From Kiritimatiellia bacterium (lineage in GTDB: Bacteria; Verrucomicrobiota; Kiritimatiellia; RFP12; UBA1067), in contig JAFTCL010000059.1 in assembly GCA_017454745.1 (NCBI GenBank), forward strand, positions 1 to 35,955: DNA of 35,955 bases, read 5' to 3'. The notes below the pieces were generated by a model that saw only the letters and a program-made list of their open reading frames with translations, did no database searches and was not told the DNA's origin. A program made the position numbers and the translations under genes. Numbering within the stretch: position 1 is the stretch's first letter; each line of letters begins with the position of its first letter. Of the stretch, positions 16,007 to 23,914 are shown one piece after another.

Positions 16007-17560
16007 ATGGCGCACATGACGATTAGCCGTATTAATAGAATGATTGCGTTAGTGGCGGGGCTTGCCGCCGTTAACGTTTTATCCATGCCAACCGCACAAG
16101 AAATCACGAAAGCGCAACCGATGGTGCAAGAGCTTATGGCGGACGCGATGGCCGACGTAAACGCCAAGAGAAAATTGCCGGCGGAAGCGGCGGAGGTTTC
16201 CATGGGGCTGGCCGCCACCGCCGAGAGCGAGGCCGCTAAATACCTTTTGCTGCGCGGAGCCTTCCTCCTGTATGCGCGCGGCGGGGAATTTGGCAAGGCG
16301 GGCGACGCCATCGACCTGCTGCGAAAAGAGGTCAAGGAGATACCGGTTGAAACCCTCTACGAATTATTGTCGCCGGCGATAGTCGGGCTGAAAGAGGAGA
16401 AATCCCCCCGAATCTACGCCCTGTACCGTGAGGCGAAACGGATTGTGGACGCAAAACGGGAAATTAGGGCAACCGAACCGCTCCTCAAGAAAAGTCCCGC
16501 CGACAAGCGCCTTCGGCGGCGGCTGGCAGAGTGCTACGTTCTGGCTGGCGATTGGCCGTCCGCGCTAAAACATTTCTCCCGTCTGGGCCAAGAATTCTCG
16601 GATGTTGCCGCGTTCGAGCGATCCGGTTTGGCAACGGCCGCAGTAAACTCCTTGACCGCCGGGGACTTCTGGTGGAACTATACCACCTCGTCCGACGCCG
16701 CGCTGTTCAAGGACCACGCGGCCGAATGGTACCGTAAAGCGTTGGCAGAAAAGCTGCCGACCGGATTACGGCAGGAACTGGTAATGAAGCGGCTCGCTTC
16801 GCTGGAAGCACGGCCGGCGAACGAAAAAACGGGCATTATGCCGGAGACAGCCGCGAAAAGAACGCTAAAACCGGGAGACGTGAAAACCTTAATCCTGCCC
16901 TGCGGGGTGGAAATGCGCTTCCGCTGGTGTCCGGCGGGAACGTTCATGATGGGCAGTCCCCAAACGGAGGCGGGGCGCGGCAAAGACGAGACCCGGCGTC
17001 AGGTTACGGTGGCAAAAGGCTTCTGGCTGGGCGAAACCGAGGTGACCCAGGCCCAGTGGGAAGACATCATAGAAAACAACCCGTCGCGGTTCAAGAGCGG
17101 AAGCGGCGGGGAACGCCCGGTCGAGAAGGTCTCGTGGGAAGATTGCCAGCGGTTCGTCCAAAGGGTGAATGAAAGGTTGAAGTGCGGCATGCGGCTGCCG
17201 ACGGAGGAAGAGTGGGAATACGCCTGCCGGGCGGGAACGGACACACCGTTCGCCGGGACCGGCGATCCCGACGAGATGGGTTGGAACGGCGGCAACAGCG
17301 GCAAAGAGACGCATGCCGTAGGCCTGAAGCCGCCGAACGACTGGGGTTTTTGCGACATGCACGGGAATGTGTGGGAATGGTGCGCGGATTGGAAAGACCC
17401 GACGAACGCGACTGGTCCCGGCGCCGCCCGGGTAAAGCGCGGCGGCAGCTCGTTCAGCCCCGCCGGGCGGGGGCGTTCCGCGAGCCGCGGCGGAGACGTC
17501 CCGACCTACGCCAGTTGGGACACCGGATTCCGTGTGGCGTTAAGCGCGGAAGAGGAGTAA
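16007..17560 (+). CDS. Exported sulfatase-modifying-factor (FGE/SUMF1)-like protein lacking the catalytic cysteines
   Basis: A 517-residue protein beginning with an N-terminal hydrophobic signal (MIALVAGLAAVNVLSMPTA). Residues about 20-270 are helical and TPR-like (ADKRLRRRLAECYVLAGDWP). The C-terminal ~220 residues are an FGE-sulfatase domain: FMMGSPQTEAGR, WLGETEVTQAQW, VEKVSWEDCQRFV, MRLPTEEEWEYACRAG, and GFCDMHGNVWEWCADW. True formylglycine-generating enzymes carry a Cys pair in the RVxRGGS segment; here it reads RVKRGGSSFSPAGRGRSA with no Cys, so it is probably a binding scaffold with the C-type-lectin-like fold rather than an oxidase. The ATG at 16007 fits the promoter at 15926-15961, and GGAG lies just upstream; an alternative is the ATG at 16016. 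Confidence 0.85.
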   Translation: MAHMTISRINRMIALVAGLAAVNVLSMPTAQEITKAQPMVQELMADAMADVNAKRKLPAEAAEVSMGLAATAESEAAKYLLLRGAFLLYARGGEFGKAGDAIDLLRKEVKEIPVETLYELLSPAIVGLKEEKSPRIYALYREAKRIVDAKREIRATEPLLKKSPADKRLRRRLAECYVLAGDWPSALKHFSRLGQEFSDVAAFERSGLATAAVNSLTAGDFWWNYTTSSDAALFKDHAAEWYRKALAEKLPTGLRQELVMKRLASLEARPANEKTGIMPETAAKRTLKPGDVKTLILPCGVEMRFRWCPAGTFMMGSPQTEAGRGKDETRRQVTVAKGFWLGETEVTQAQWEDIIENNPSRFKSGSGGERPVEKVSWEDCQRFVQRVNERLKCGMRLPTEEEWEYACRAGTDTPFAGTGDPDEMGWNGGNSGKETHAVGLKPPNDWGFCDMHGNVWEWCADWKDPTNATGPGAARVKRGGSSFSPAGRGRSASRGGDVPTYASWDTGFRVALSAEEE

Positions 17561-17566
17561 CGATTC

Positions 17567-17746
17567 ATGCCATGCGACAACCAAGGGGAAAAATGCGGTA
17601 ACTGCCGACGAGCTCAAGGCGATTTTCGCCGGTGTTCAGTCCCGCGGACAACACTCCGAGATTCACCCACATTGCGCCCATATACTTTGGGCAAGGAATG
17701 TGCAATAATAATCTTTGTTGAAGGGAGATTCGTTTATGCCTTTTGA
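17567..17746 (+). CDS. Possible small Cys-rich protein (perhaps degraded)
   Basis: An ATG with GAGGAG 9 nt upstream opens a 59-codon frame right after the sulfatase-factor-like gene. The first residues have four Cys (CDNQGEKCGNCRRAQGDFRR, then C), like the start of a metal-binding protein, but the rest looks non-coding and runs through the next promoter into the following gene. It may be the intact head of a gene whose tail was lost. Confidence 0.3.
   Translation: MPCDNQGEKCGNCRRAQGDFRRCSVPRTTLRDSPTLRPYTLGKECAIIIFVEGRFVYAF
17674..17709 (+). promoter_or_regulatory. Shared promoter element, copy 2 (before the Cys-rich/LRAT/HerA genes)
   Basis: GCGCCCATATACTT ... TGCAATAAT, a 36-bp block matching 15926-15961 at 28 positions. 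Transcription would start near 17716, 20 nt before the ATG of the Cys-rich gene, and could read through the LRAT and HerA genes. Confidence 0.6.
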
Positions 17747-17942
17747 TGTGCCGATTTCACACAAAAAATGCGCGACGTGCCGCTGGTGGAGCGGCACGCG
17801 GAAGCTCATTTTCGTGGGCGCGGACCCGAAGTTTGTGCGAGTCGGGGGCGTCCTGCCCGCCGTCGCCTGCCGCGCCTGGGACGGCCGCAAGTTCGGCGGC
17901 GCAATGACCTGCTTCCGCTGGAGCAGGTGGGAGAAACTGTAA
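17736..17942 (+). CDS. Small Cys/Trp-rich protein
   Basis: A 68-residue basic protein with CATCRWWSG near the N-terminus, a single Cys at CRAWDGRKFGG and a last one in TCFRWSRWEKL; four Cys in this layout suggest a metal site or disulfides. AGGGAG stands 8 nt before the ATG, and the promoter-like block at 17674 lies just ahead. An in-frame TTG at 17715 is at the predicted transcript start and is not used. The family was not recognised. The last ~20 residues recur, nearly identical, in the small frame at 18633-18722 on the other side of the LRAT gene. Confidence 0.7.
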   Translation: MPFDVPISHKKCATCRWWSGTRKLIFVGADPKFVRVGGVLPAVACRAWDGRKFGGAMTCFRWSRWEKL

Positions 17943-17967
17943 GTCTAAGATGAAAAGGAGAACTGGT

Positions 17968-18636
17968 ATGGGATTGAAAGGTTTATTATTAGGCGGCCCC
18001 GTGGGGAGCTTGCTAGAAGATTGTCTTAGCAAGCCTAAAAAGACGACTAGTAAAACTAAACGCAAGAAGAAAAAGGGCGTGTTGGAAAATGTGTTGGAGG
18101 TGTTGACTCCGCGTATCCCGACAGATGGTCCTGTTCAAGTGGATGTCTTGAATGGTGGCCGGACGCCTGGGAGAAGCCTAGTCGAAACAATTTTCAGGGA
18201 TTCTGTGAAGCCGAGGGTGGGTAGCATTGTATGCTGTGATTTGGCGGTGGCTTTTGAGCACTCAGGGATTTATGTTGGACGAAACAGGATCATACATCGT
18301 GATGGTGATGGTTTTTTGGTCTCTGTTTCTCCCGAGACATTCCTTGAGCGTCTAAACGGATTTAATCCTGCCGTTAGTATTTATGTCGCGTGTGATGAGG
18401 ACGACCAACCGATCGGCGGGCCGGAAATAGCCCGGCGCGCGAGGGACGTAATGCACAGCCCCAGCCACAAAAAGGGATATAATTTAGTGTTCAAGAATTG
18501 TCACCAGTTCTGCCAGTATTGCATAACCGGTAAGTCCTCGAATGGACCGCACAATTGCAGTTTCAGTAGTCTTGAAAGACTGTTGAAGCGCGAACTCGGC
18601 TTGACGAATTGGAGGACTTGGGATTTTGGCAAATGA
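17968..18636 (+). CDS. LRAT-fold (NlpC/P60 superfamily) protein, HerA-locus copy
   Basis: A 222-residue protein homologous to the one at 11688-12248. An N-terminal Gly/Leu-rich hydrophobic stretch (GLKGLLLGGPVGSLLEDCL) and a strongly basic patch (KTKRKKKKG, about 35-45) could bind membrane lipid. The LRAT core follows: VGSIVCCDLAVAF, EHSGIYVGRNRIIHRDGDG with both catalytic-type His residues, and KNCHQFCQYCITGK with the nucleophile-type Cys. The His-His-Cys triad is complete, so activity as a thiol acyltransferase or lipase is plausible. The ATG at 17968 has AAAAGGAG 7 nt upstream; an earlier in-frame ATG at 17950 precedes that site. The arrangement is the same as in the paralogue. Base composition is clearly more AT-rich than the HerA gene that follows. 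Confidence 0.82.
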   Translation: MGLKGLLLGGPVGSLLEDCLSKPKKTTSKTKRKKKKGVLENVLEVLTPRIPTDGPVQVDVLNGGRTPGRSLVETIFRDSVKPRVGSIVCCDLAVAFEHSGIYVGRNRIIHRDGDGFLVSVSPETFLERLNGFNPAVSIYVACDEDDQPIGGPEIARRARDVMHSPSHKKGYNLVFKNCHQFCQYCITGKSSNGPHNCSFSSLERLLKRELGLTNWRTWDFGK

Positions 18637-18722
18637 GTAAAGTCTCATTAAATCCGAAGACTGGCCGCAAGTTCGGCGGCGCCGGCACCTGCTTCCGCTG
18701 GAGCAAGTGGGAGAAGATGTGA
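18633..18722 (+). pseudogene. Truncated duplicate of the Cys/Trp-rich gene tail
   Basis: A 29-codon frame whose ATG overlaps the stop of the LRAT gene (ATGA). Its last 20 residues, GRKFGGAGTCFRWSKWEKM, copy the end of the protein at 17736-17942 (GRKFGGAMTCFRWSRWEKL), and the DNA is almost identical over about 60 bp. The first Cys pair is missing. It is either a remnant of a tandem duplication that placed the LRAT gene between two copies, or a coupled micropeptide. Confidence 0.65.
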
Positions 18723-18745
18723 TCGTTGTTGCAAAGGAATGAATG

Positions 18746-21700
18746 ATGACAGCCAGTGTTCAGATTGCCGAGTGGACAAGGATAGTAGGAGAATGTAATC
18801 TTGTTGTAGACCATGCCTATCTTCAGCCTGTTGAAGACCTCAAGCGTAAGGACTTGATTCTCTACCGCATTGAGGAAATAACCTACGAAGAGGATTCGCC
18901 GCGGCTGGAGGCTCTGGAAAACGCGCTTTCCTGCATGACGGTTCCCGGCATGAACCTCGTCTACCTGATTCTGGGCGATCATGACAAGGTCAGGTTCTAT
19001 TTCGGGTTCGTACGCGATTTGTTTGCCGTCAATGCCGAACGCGATCCCGTGCGCCAGGTGGGCGAGGCGTTCCTGAAGCCCGCCCTGGAGGGGAATTTCC
19101 GCGGCAGCACGATTCGCGAGCTGGATGCGCAGGAGATGGACGAGCTGCGCGCGGAAATGAAAACGTATTTTGACGAGCCGGACAACTGTCGCGTACTGGC
19201 GGGCGTGCCTGGCGGCGTGAAGGACAAGGAGAAACAGGATTTCCGCGGCATCGACCGCCTCGTGGACGTGATGCAGGGTGACAAGTTCGGCTTCATGATC
19301 CTCGCCAAGCCCATCGGTAACGACCGTCTCACGGCCTTGCGCAAGGACGTTTTCTCCGCATACGAAATGCTGTCGCTGGCGTCCAAGCAGTCCGTCCAGC
19401 TGGGGCAGAACGTCGGGCAGAACCGGGGCGAGTCGGTCAACAGCGGTGAAAGCGTTTCAACCGGCACAAACACAAGCAAGACGACAGGTACGAACGAAAG
19501 CCAGACGCAGGGTGGTTCAAGCGGTGAGTCCCATGGACAGTCGCACAGCACCAACAAGGGAAAGTCTTGGAGCAAGACCGCCGGCGGAAGCAAGTCCACG
19601 ACGATTGGAGAAAACAAGAACTTCAGCACGAACAAGGGAACGAGCAAGAATTGGGGGACCCAGAGCGGATCGTCGATCACGGTCAACTCCGACTTGACGG
19701 ACAAGGCCGCCGCCGACTGGGTGAAGTACTTTGACGAGGTACTGATTCCGCGCCTCGACTACGCGCGCGGCAAGGGCGCGTTTGTCGTGAACATGACGCT
19801 CTTCGGCGAGAACCCGCAGGTCACCCGCAAGCTTTCCCAGGCGGCGCGCTCCATCTTCGCCGGTGAGACGGCGAACATGGTGCCTCTTCTTTCGCGCAAT
19901 CCTGGCGCGGACGAGTGCAAGTTGCTGCGCAACTTCACGATCCCGTTCGCGAAGTTGGCGGATGAGGGAATCCAGCGCCTCCCCTACGCGCAGGCCGGCC
20001 TGTTGGAGTACGGCGGCCTTGCGAAGTTCGACGACCGGCAGTATCCCGTCCTGTATTCCGGCAACTGGATGAGCGTGCGCGAACTGGCGCTCATGGCCGG
20101 ACTCCCGCAGAAGGAAGTCGTCGGCCTTCGCCTAAAGGAAGAGGTCGAGTTCGGCCTCAATGTGCCGGAAACGAAAGGCAAGGACGGAAAGCCGGTTGCC
20201 CTCAAGAACGACGACCAGGTGGAACTCGGCGCTTTGGTGAAGAGCGGCAACGTGTGCAAGGGCAGCACGGTCAAGCTCGCCAAGGACCAGTTGGACCGCC
20301 ATGTGTTCGTGGCGGGCGTGACCGGCAGCGGAAAGACCACCACCTGCCAGACGCTGCTCCTTTCGAGCGGCTGGCCGTTCCTCGTGATCGAACCCGCCAA
20401 GACCGAGTATCGCGGCCTCCGCATGGCAAGCGACAAGGCGATCCGCAAGCAATGCGAGGACATGCTCGTGTTCACGCTTGGCGACGACACGGAAGCGCCT
20501 TTCCGCCTGAATCCGTTTGAGTTGATCCCCGGCGAGAGCGTCACGTCGCGCGTTGACATGCTCATGGCGAGCATCACCGCCGCGTTTGACATGGAGGCTG
20601 CCATCCCGCAGCTCATCGAACGCGCCATCTATGCCTGCTACGAGGACTATGGATGGAGCCTCGACACGAACGAGAACGGCGATTATCCATTTGCAAAAGG
20701 TAAGGACGGCAAGGTCAATTATGAATCAGGACCTTTCGCGGACGGCGTCTTCGCGTTTCCCACGTTGAGCGATGTCCTGAAGAAGACCGAGGTCGTGGTT
20801 GAGGAACAGGGTTTCGACGACCGTCTCAAGAAGGACTACATCGGCTCCATCAAGGCGCGTCTGCAGGGTTTGACGCTCGGCGCAAAGGGCTTCATGCTCG
20901 ACTGTCCGCGCTCCATTGATTTCGTCAAGCTGCTCGACCGCAAGGTGGTGCTGGAGCTGGAGGAGATTCCCAACGCCGCCCAGAAGTCGCTCATCATCGG
21001 ATTCGTCCTGACGAACCTCCTGCAGGCGGTCAAGTACAAGTTCAAGAAGAGCGGCAAGGTCCATCACATCACCCTCATCGAGGAGGCGCACCGCCTTCTC
21101 TCCAAGCCGGAGCCGGGCGGCAGTCCGTCTCAGAAACAGGCCGCCGAGACGTTCGCCGACATGCTCGCCGAAATCCGCAAGTATGGCGAGTCTCTTGTGA
21201 TCGCCGACCAGATTCCCGGCAAGCTCACGCCCGAGGTGATGAAGAACACCAACACGAAGATCATCCACCGCCTCTTCGCGCAGGACGACAAGGCGGCCGT
21301 CGGGCACACCATGGGCCTTGAGGAGGAGCAGGCGAACTTCCTCTCCAACCTCCAGATCGGCCGCGCCGTCGTCTTCAACGGAAACTGGCCGAAGGCCATC
21401 CAGGTGCAGATCACGCAGACGTACCGCACGGACACCACGCCCGACCCGAAGGAGGCCGAAAACATCCGAAAGGCCGCGCTGGAGTTCTACGCCAGCGACT
21501 GGAAGCGCGGCGTGTTCGCGTTTTCCGACGTTTTGGCAAAACAGCCGTCTGCGGCAGACCTTGAAAAACTGTCCAAGGCCACAAAGGGCGCGATGGGCGA
21601 ATTCCGCAAGATCGTGTCGCTGGCAAGCAAGGGCTGCACGTTTGGCGTATTGTCGGCCCTGCTTTCCGCCTACGGACGGGAACGGGTCACGGGCGCTTTG

Positions 21701-21844
21701 TTGGCGCGCGTCTATTCGCCTCGGCAGGGCGAGAGCCTTAAGGACGATTACGCGGCGTTCTTCAAGGCCCTGCTTGCGAAAGGCGATACGACTCAGGCGC
21801 GTACCAAGTTGGCCTGTTGCGCCAAGGCGCGAAGAAGTTCCTAG
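18746..21844 (+). CDS. HerA/FtsK-superfamily ATPase (DUF87-type) with a long N-terminal module and Ser/Gly/Thr-rich linker
   Basis: A 1032-residue ATPase, far longer than stand-alone HerA (about 500-600). Residues 1-225 are a mixed alpha/beta domain of unknown family; about 230-315 are a low-complexity linker (NSGESVSTGTNTSKTTGTNE and on); about 320-470 are a second domain (ADEGIQRLPYAQAG); the motor follows with Walker A FVAGVTGSGKTTT (about 523-531), Walker B HHITLIEEAHRLL (about 773-783), and SLVIADQIPGKLTPEVMKNT with NTKIIHRL, typical of HerA/VirB4-like ATPases. A helical tail ends in RRSS. Such motors are hexameric and translocate DNA or protein. I take the second of two adjacent ATGs, with AAGGA 7 nt upstream. 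The neighbours are an LRAT protein upstream and a small membrane-active-looking protein downstream; no NurA nuclease is present, so this is not the classical end-resection pair. Confidence 0.88.
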   Translation: MTASVQIAEWTRIVGECNLVVDHAYLQPVEDLKRKDLILYRIEEITYEEDSPRLEALENALSCMTVPGMNLVYLILGDHDKVRFYFGFVRDLFAVNAERDPVRQVGEAFLKPALEGNFRGSTIRELDAQEMDELRAEMKTYFDEPDNCRVLAGVPGGVKDKEKQDFRGIDRLVDVMQGDKFGFMILAKPIGNDRLTALRKDVFSAYEMLSLASKQSVQLGQNVGQNRGESVNSGESVSTGTNTSKTTGTNESQTQGGSSGESHGQSHSTNKGKSWSKTAGGSKSTTIGENKNFSTNKGTSKNWGTQSGSSITVNSDLTDKAAADWVKYFDEVLIPRLDYARGKGAFVVNMTLFGENPQVTRKLSQAARSIFAGETANMVPLLSRNPGADECKLLRNFTIPFAKLADEGIQRLPYAQAGLLEYGGLAKFDDRQYPVLYSGNWMSVRELALMAGLPQKEVVGLRLKEEVEFGLNVPETKGKDGKPVALKNDDQVELGALVKSGNVCKGSTVKLAKDQLDRHVFVAGVTGSGKTTTCQTLLLSSGWPFLVIEPAKTEYRGLRMASDKAIRKQCEDMLVFTLGDDTEAPFRLNPFELIPGESVTSRVDMLMASITAAFDMEAAIPQLIERAIYACYEDYGWSLDTNENGDYPFAKGKDGKVNYESGPFADGVFAFPTLSDVLKKTEVVVEEQGFDDRLKKDYIGSIKARLQGLTLGAKGFMLDCPRSIDFVKLLDRKVVLELEEIPNAAQKSLIIGFVLTNLLQAVKYKFKKSGKVHHITLIEEAHRLLSKPEPGGSPSQKQAAETFADMLAEIRKYGESLVIADQIPGKLTPEVMKNTNTKIIHRLFAQDDKAAVGHTMGLEEEQANFLSNLQIGRAVVFNGNWPKAIQVQITQTYRTDTTPDPKEAENIRKAALEFYASDWKRGVFAFSDVLAKQPSAADLEKLSKATKGAMGEFRKIVSLASKGCTFGVLSALLSAYGRERVTGALLARVYSPRQGESLKDDYAAFFKALLAKGDTTQARTKLACCAKARRSS

Positions 21845-21888
21845 CAAAAACAAACACCAATCAAACCAACCAAACAAGGAGAACTAAA

Positions 21889-22554
21889 ATGGGATTCTGG
21901 AGCGGACTGTGGAGCGGCATCAAGAGCATTGCCAGCTCGATTTCGAATGTGCTGAAGGAGTCGCCTTTGGTGCGATCACTCGTGACGACCCTCGCGGCCG
22001 CGCTGCCGCCGCCGTTCGACGTGATTGCCGTGGTGGCTGTACAGGCGATCGCCGCGTCGGCAGGCGTGGAGGAGAAGCCGGATGAACTGGGCTGGCAGAT
22101 GAACGAGGCGGACAAGAAACCGGAGGACTTCGGTTCCTTCAAGGAGTACAAGGAGTACCTCGATCGCGAATATCCCTTTGATCAGGGGAAGTTCGACGCG
22201 CTCTCCGAGGAACAAAAGGCCGCTTGCCGTTATATCGGCATGGCCGGCACGATGCTGGAAGTCAAGGAGGCGAAGGGCTTTGAGATAACGCCCGAGACGC
22301 TGGGCGTTCTTGCGAAGGGTGCCGCCAGCCTGAAGTGGGATAACGCGCAGATCGACGCGTTCGCGAAGGGACTCTCCGTTTCGCTCGCCGGCTCCGGCGT
22401 CGCCTCGCTTGGGGATGTCGGCGCGCTTGCGAAGGGCACGCTTGCCCCCGACAAGTTCGGATCGGTGTTCGGTGCCATCACCGCCGGCGCGAAAGAGGCG
22501 GGCGTCAAGCAGGACAGCGCCGCCATCATCGCCTCGTTGCAGGAAAGCGTGTGA
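21889..22554 (+). CDS. Small protein with an amphipathic, hydrophobic N-terminus
   Basis: A 221-residue protein of unknown family. Residues 1-25 form a Trp-containing amphipathic helix (MGFWSGLWSGIKSIASSISN), and residues about 32-58 are hydrophobic (LVTTLAAALPPPFDVIAVVA), so it may insert in or lie on a membrane. The middle is charged (FGSFKEYKEYLDREYPFDQG), and the C-terminal half is Ala/Gly-rich with repeated ALAKG-type segments (GVLAKGAAS, ALAKGTLAP), like weak helical repeats. AAGGAG lies 7 nt upstream of this ATG; a longer frame from 21817 overlaps the HerA gene and is not needed. It begins 44 nt after the HerA stop. It could be the membrane partner or the effector of the HerA motor, which is inference from position only. 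Confidence 0.78.
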   Translation: MGFWSGLWSGIKSIASSISNVLKESPLVRSLVTTLAAALPPPFDVIAVVAVQAIAASAGVEEKPDELGWQMNEADKKPEDFGSFKEYKEYLDREYPFDQGKFDALSEEQKAACRYIGMAGTMLEVKEAKGFEITPETLGVLAKGAASLKWDNAQIDAFAKGLSVSLAGSGVASLGDVGALAKGTLAPDKFGSVFGAITAGAKEAGVKQDSAAIIASLQESV

Positions 22555-22574
22555 GCGGAGATCTTCCATTCATG

Positions 22575-22605
22575 GGAGGGCGGCTATCCTCAGCCTCCGC
22601 CCTCC
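22575..22605 (+). terminator. Strong stem-loop between the membrane-protein gene and the first TerB-like gene
   Basis: GGAGGGCGG and CCGCCCTCC form a perfect 9-bp stem with a 13-nt loop, 20 bp after the stop codon. No T tract follows, so it may be a Rho-independent-like attenuator or an mRNA-stability element that lowers expression of the genes downstream. Confidence 0.5.
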
Positions 22606-22633
22606 TTGACTCGCAAAATTAAGGGATCCAGAT

Positions 22634-23779
22634 ATGACGCTACTTGAAAAGATGCGCAATCGTGACATTGAACGGAAGGTGTCCGGTAATCACCCACTTC
22701 TCAAAATGGGTGTTGCACGTGATGTTTGTGACGCATATTTCACAGGACTCGTTTTCGCCGCATGTGCCGACGACGGTAAGGTGGACGCAAAGGAACGATC
22801 GTGTTTGGACAAGGTGGGTTCCGCATTGGACATCCCTCCTCAAGAAGCGGCCGAGTTGATTGCTGATGTCGAATCAAAAGACGATGACGAGAAAATTTCT
22901 TTGATTGAAGAAGTCTGCAAATCGTTGTCAGGAGAGAAACTTGCCGAACTCTTTCTCGGCGAGTTCACCGTTATTTGGCTTTCTCATAACACTGTCGGGG
23001 AAGAATTGTCCAGATATCGAGCAACATTGGCGGATTGGATGGGGATAGCTTATGATGCCAAGATGTTCACATTGATAGACGAAGCAATAGTCGCTAACGC
23101 TGACAATCAATCGAAGATTGACCGCATTGCCAAACTGTCGCCAGATATATTGACATATCTATTTCCTAAAGGTGCAGAAGAAAAGTATGAGAAACCGACG
23201 AGGGAGGAAAAGATAGAGTCTAGAAATATTGAATCTGAGGAGATAGAAGTTCAGGTACGTGCTGAACTCGAAGCACGTCTGCTCCAAATAATAGAGAGTA
23301 AAACCTACTGGAATACATCATTCGATAGTAATTCCATTCGCCGCATGTTTGAAAAAGCGGGAATCAAGGAGCATTTCGTCCGTTCTTTACTCAATATGAT
23401 GCTTCCCCACGCAAAGACGGCTTGGTTGAATGCAAAGGCCGTTTTGGACAGAAAACCATCCAGGCCAGACAAGTCAGATTCAGATTACGCAAGTGGTGGT
23501 GATTACTGGGGGTATGATTTCAGGCGGAATCCAGCATTCATAAGAGCAATTGTATTCTTCAGGTTCATGGACAACTGCTCGACATTGTCGCGTCGTTTCT
23601 CGATTGTTGACAAGCTATTGCCAGAAGATTCTCCAGGTGTGCGACATGAAAAAGATGGCGAGTTGTTGCGCGTGAAATGGACTTGGCGAGGGCATTCTAA
23701 CGAAATAGCGAAACGTAAGGAATTCTGCGGCCTTTACGAGGCATTGTTATCCGAGTTCGCTTATCGTGCAAACTATTAA
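22634..23779 (+). CDS. TerB-like domain protein, copy 1, with a C-terminal extension
   Basis: A 381-residue protein. Residues about 15-190 are an all-helical TerB-like domain: YFTGLVFAACADDGKVDAKE has the family's acidic loop (ADDGKVD) for metal binding. TerB-like proteins belong to stress-response systems linked to membranes and metal sensing. After a charged coiled-coil-like stretch (about 190-220), a C-terminal region of about 150 residues (RRMFEKAGIKEHFVRSLLN ... GDYWGYDFRRN) is of no known family. AAGGG lies 8 nt before the ATG. It is a clear paralogue of the protein at 24716: HPLLKMG, the YFTGLVFAA segment and W-SH motifs (VIWLSHNT versus LLWMSHTS) are shared. The gene is much more AT-rich than the HerA gene, which suggests another origin. 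Confidence 0.8.
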   Translation: MTLLEKMRNRDIERKVSGNHPLLKMGVARDVCDAYFTGLVFAACADDGKVDAKERSCLDKVGSALDIPPQEAAELIADVESKDDDEKISLIEEVCKSLSGEKLAELFLGEFTVIWLSHNTVGEELSRYRATLADWMGIAYDAKMFTLIDEAIVANADNQSKIDRIAKLSPDILTYLFPKGAEEKYEKPTREEKIESRNIESEEIEVQVRAELEARLLQIIESKTYWNTSFDSNSIRRMFEKAGIKEHFVRSLLNMMLPHAKTAWLNAKAVLDRKPSRPDKSDSDYASGGDYWGYDFRRNPAFIRAIVFFRFMDNCSTLSRRFSIVDKLLPEDSPGVRHEKDGELLRVKWTWRGHSNEIAKRKEFCGLYEALLSEFAYRANY

Positions 23780-23839
23780 ACATGGAATGACTAAAAGACG
23801 TATGACGCTCTTCAAGGGGGATGAGACGAAGACAAAAGG

Positions 23840-23914
23840 ATGTCTGATTTTACAAATCTTAAGGAATTTCAGAAAAATGATGTTTATTTAGAGCCTTTTA
23901 AAGGAGAACCCTAA
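23840..23914 (+). CDS. Possible 24-residue leader peptide
   Basis: A short frame, MSDFTNLKEFQKNDVYLEPF and four more residues, ends in TAATG, overlapping the next ATG by one base as in coupled translation. AAAAGG touches its ATG, which is too close for a normal ribosome site, and another short frame from 23801 overlaps it. Support is weak. Confidence 0.22.
   Translation: MSDFTNLKEFQKNDVYLEPFKGEP

Noticed and set aside
16007..17560. Active formylglycine-generating enzyme
   Set aside because: The catalytic Cys pair in the RVKRGGS segment is absent and no sulfatase gene lies nearby.
20726..21877. Minus-strand open frame of 383 codons opposite the HerA gene
   Set aside because: It lies opposite the Walker B region of a well-supported ATPase and shows only low-complexity Leu/Arg/Val-rich sequence.
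23801..23890. 29-codon frame beginning MTLFKGDETK between TerB copy 1 and the OB-like gene
   Set aside because: No ribosome site and it overlaps another short frame; coding support is lacking.
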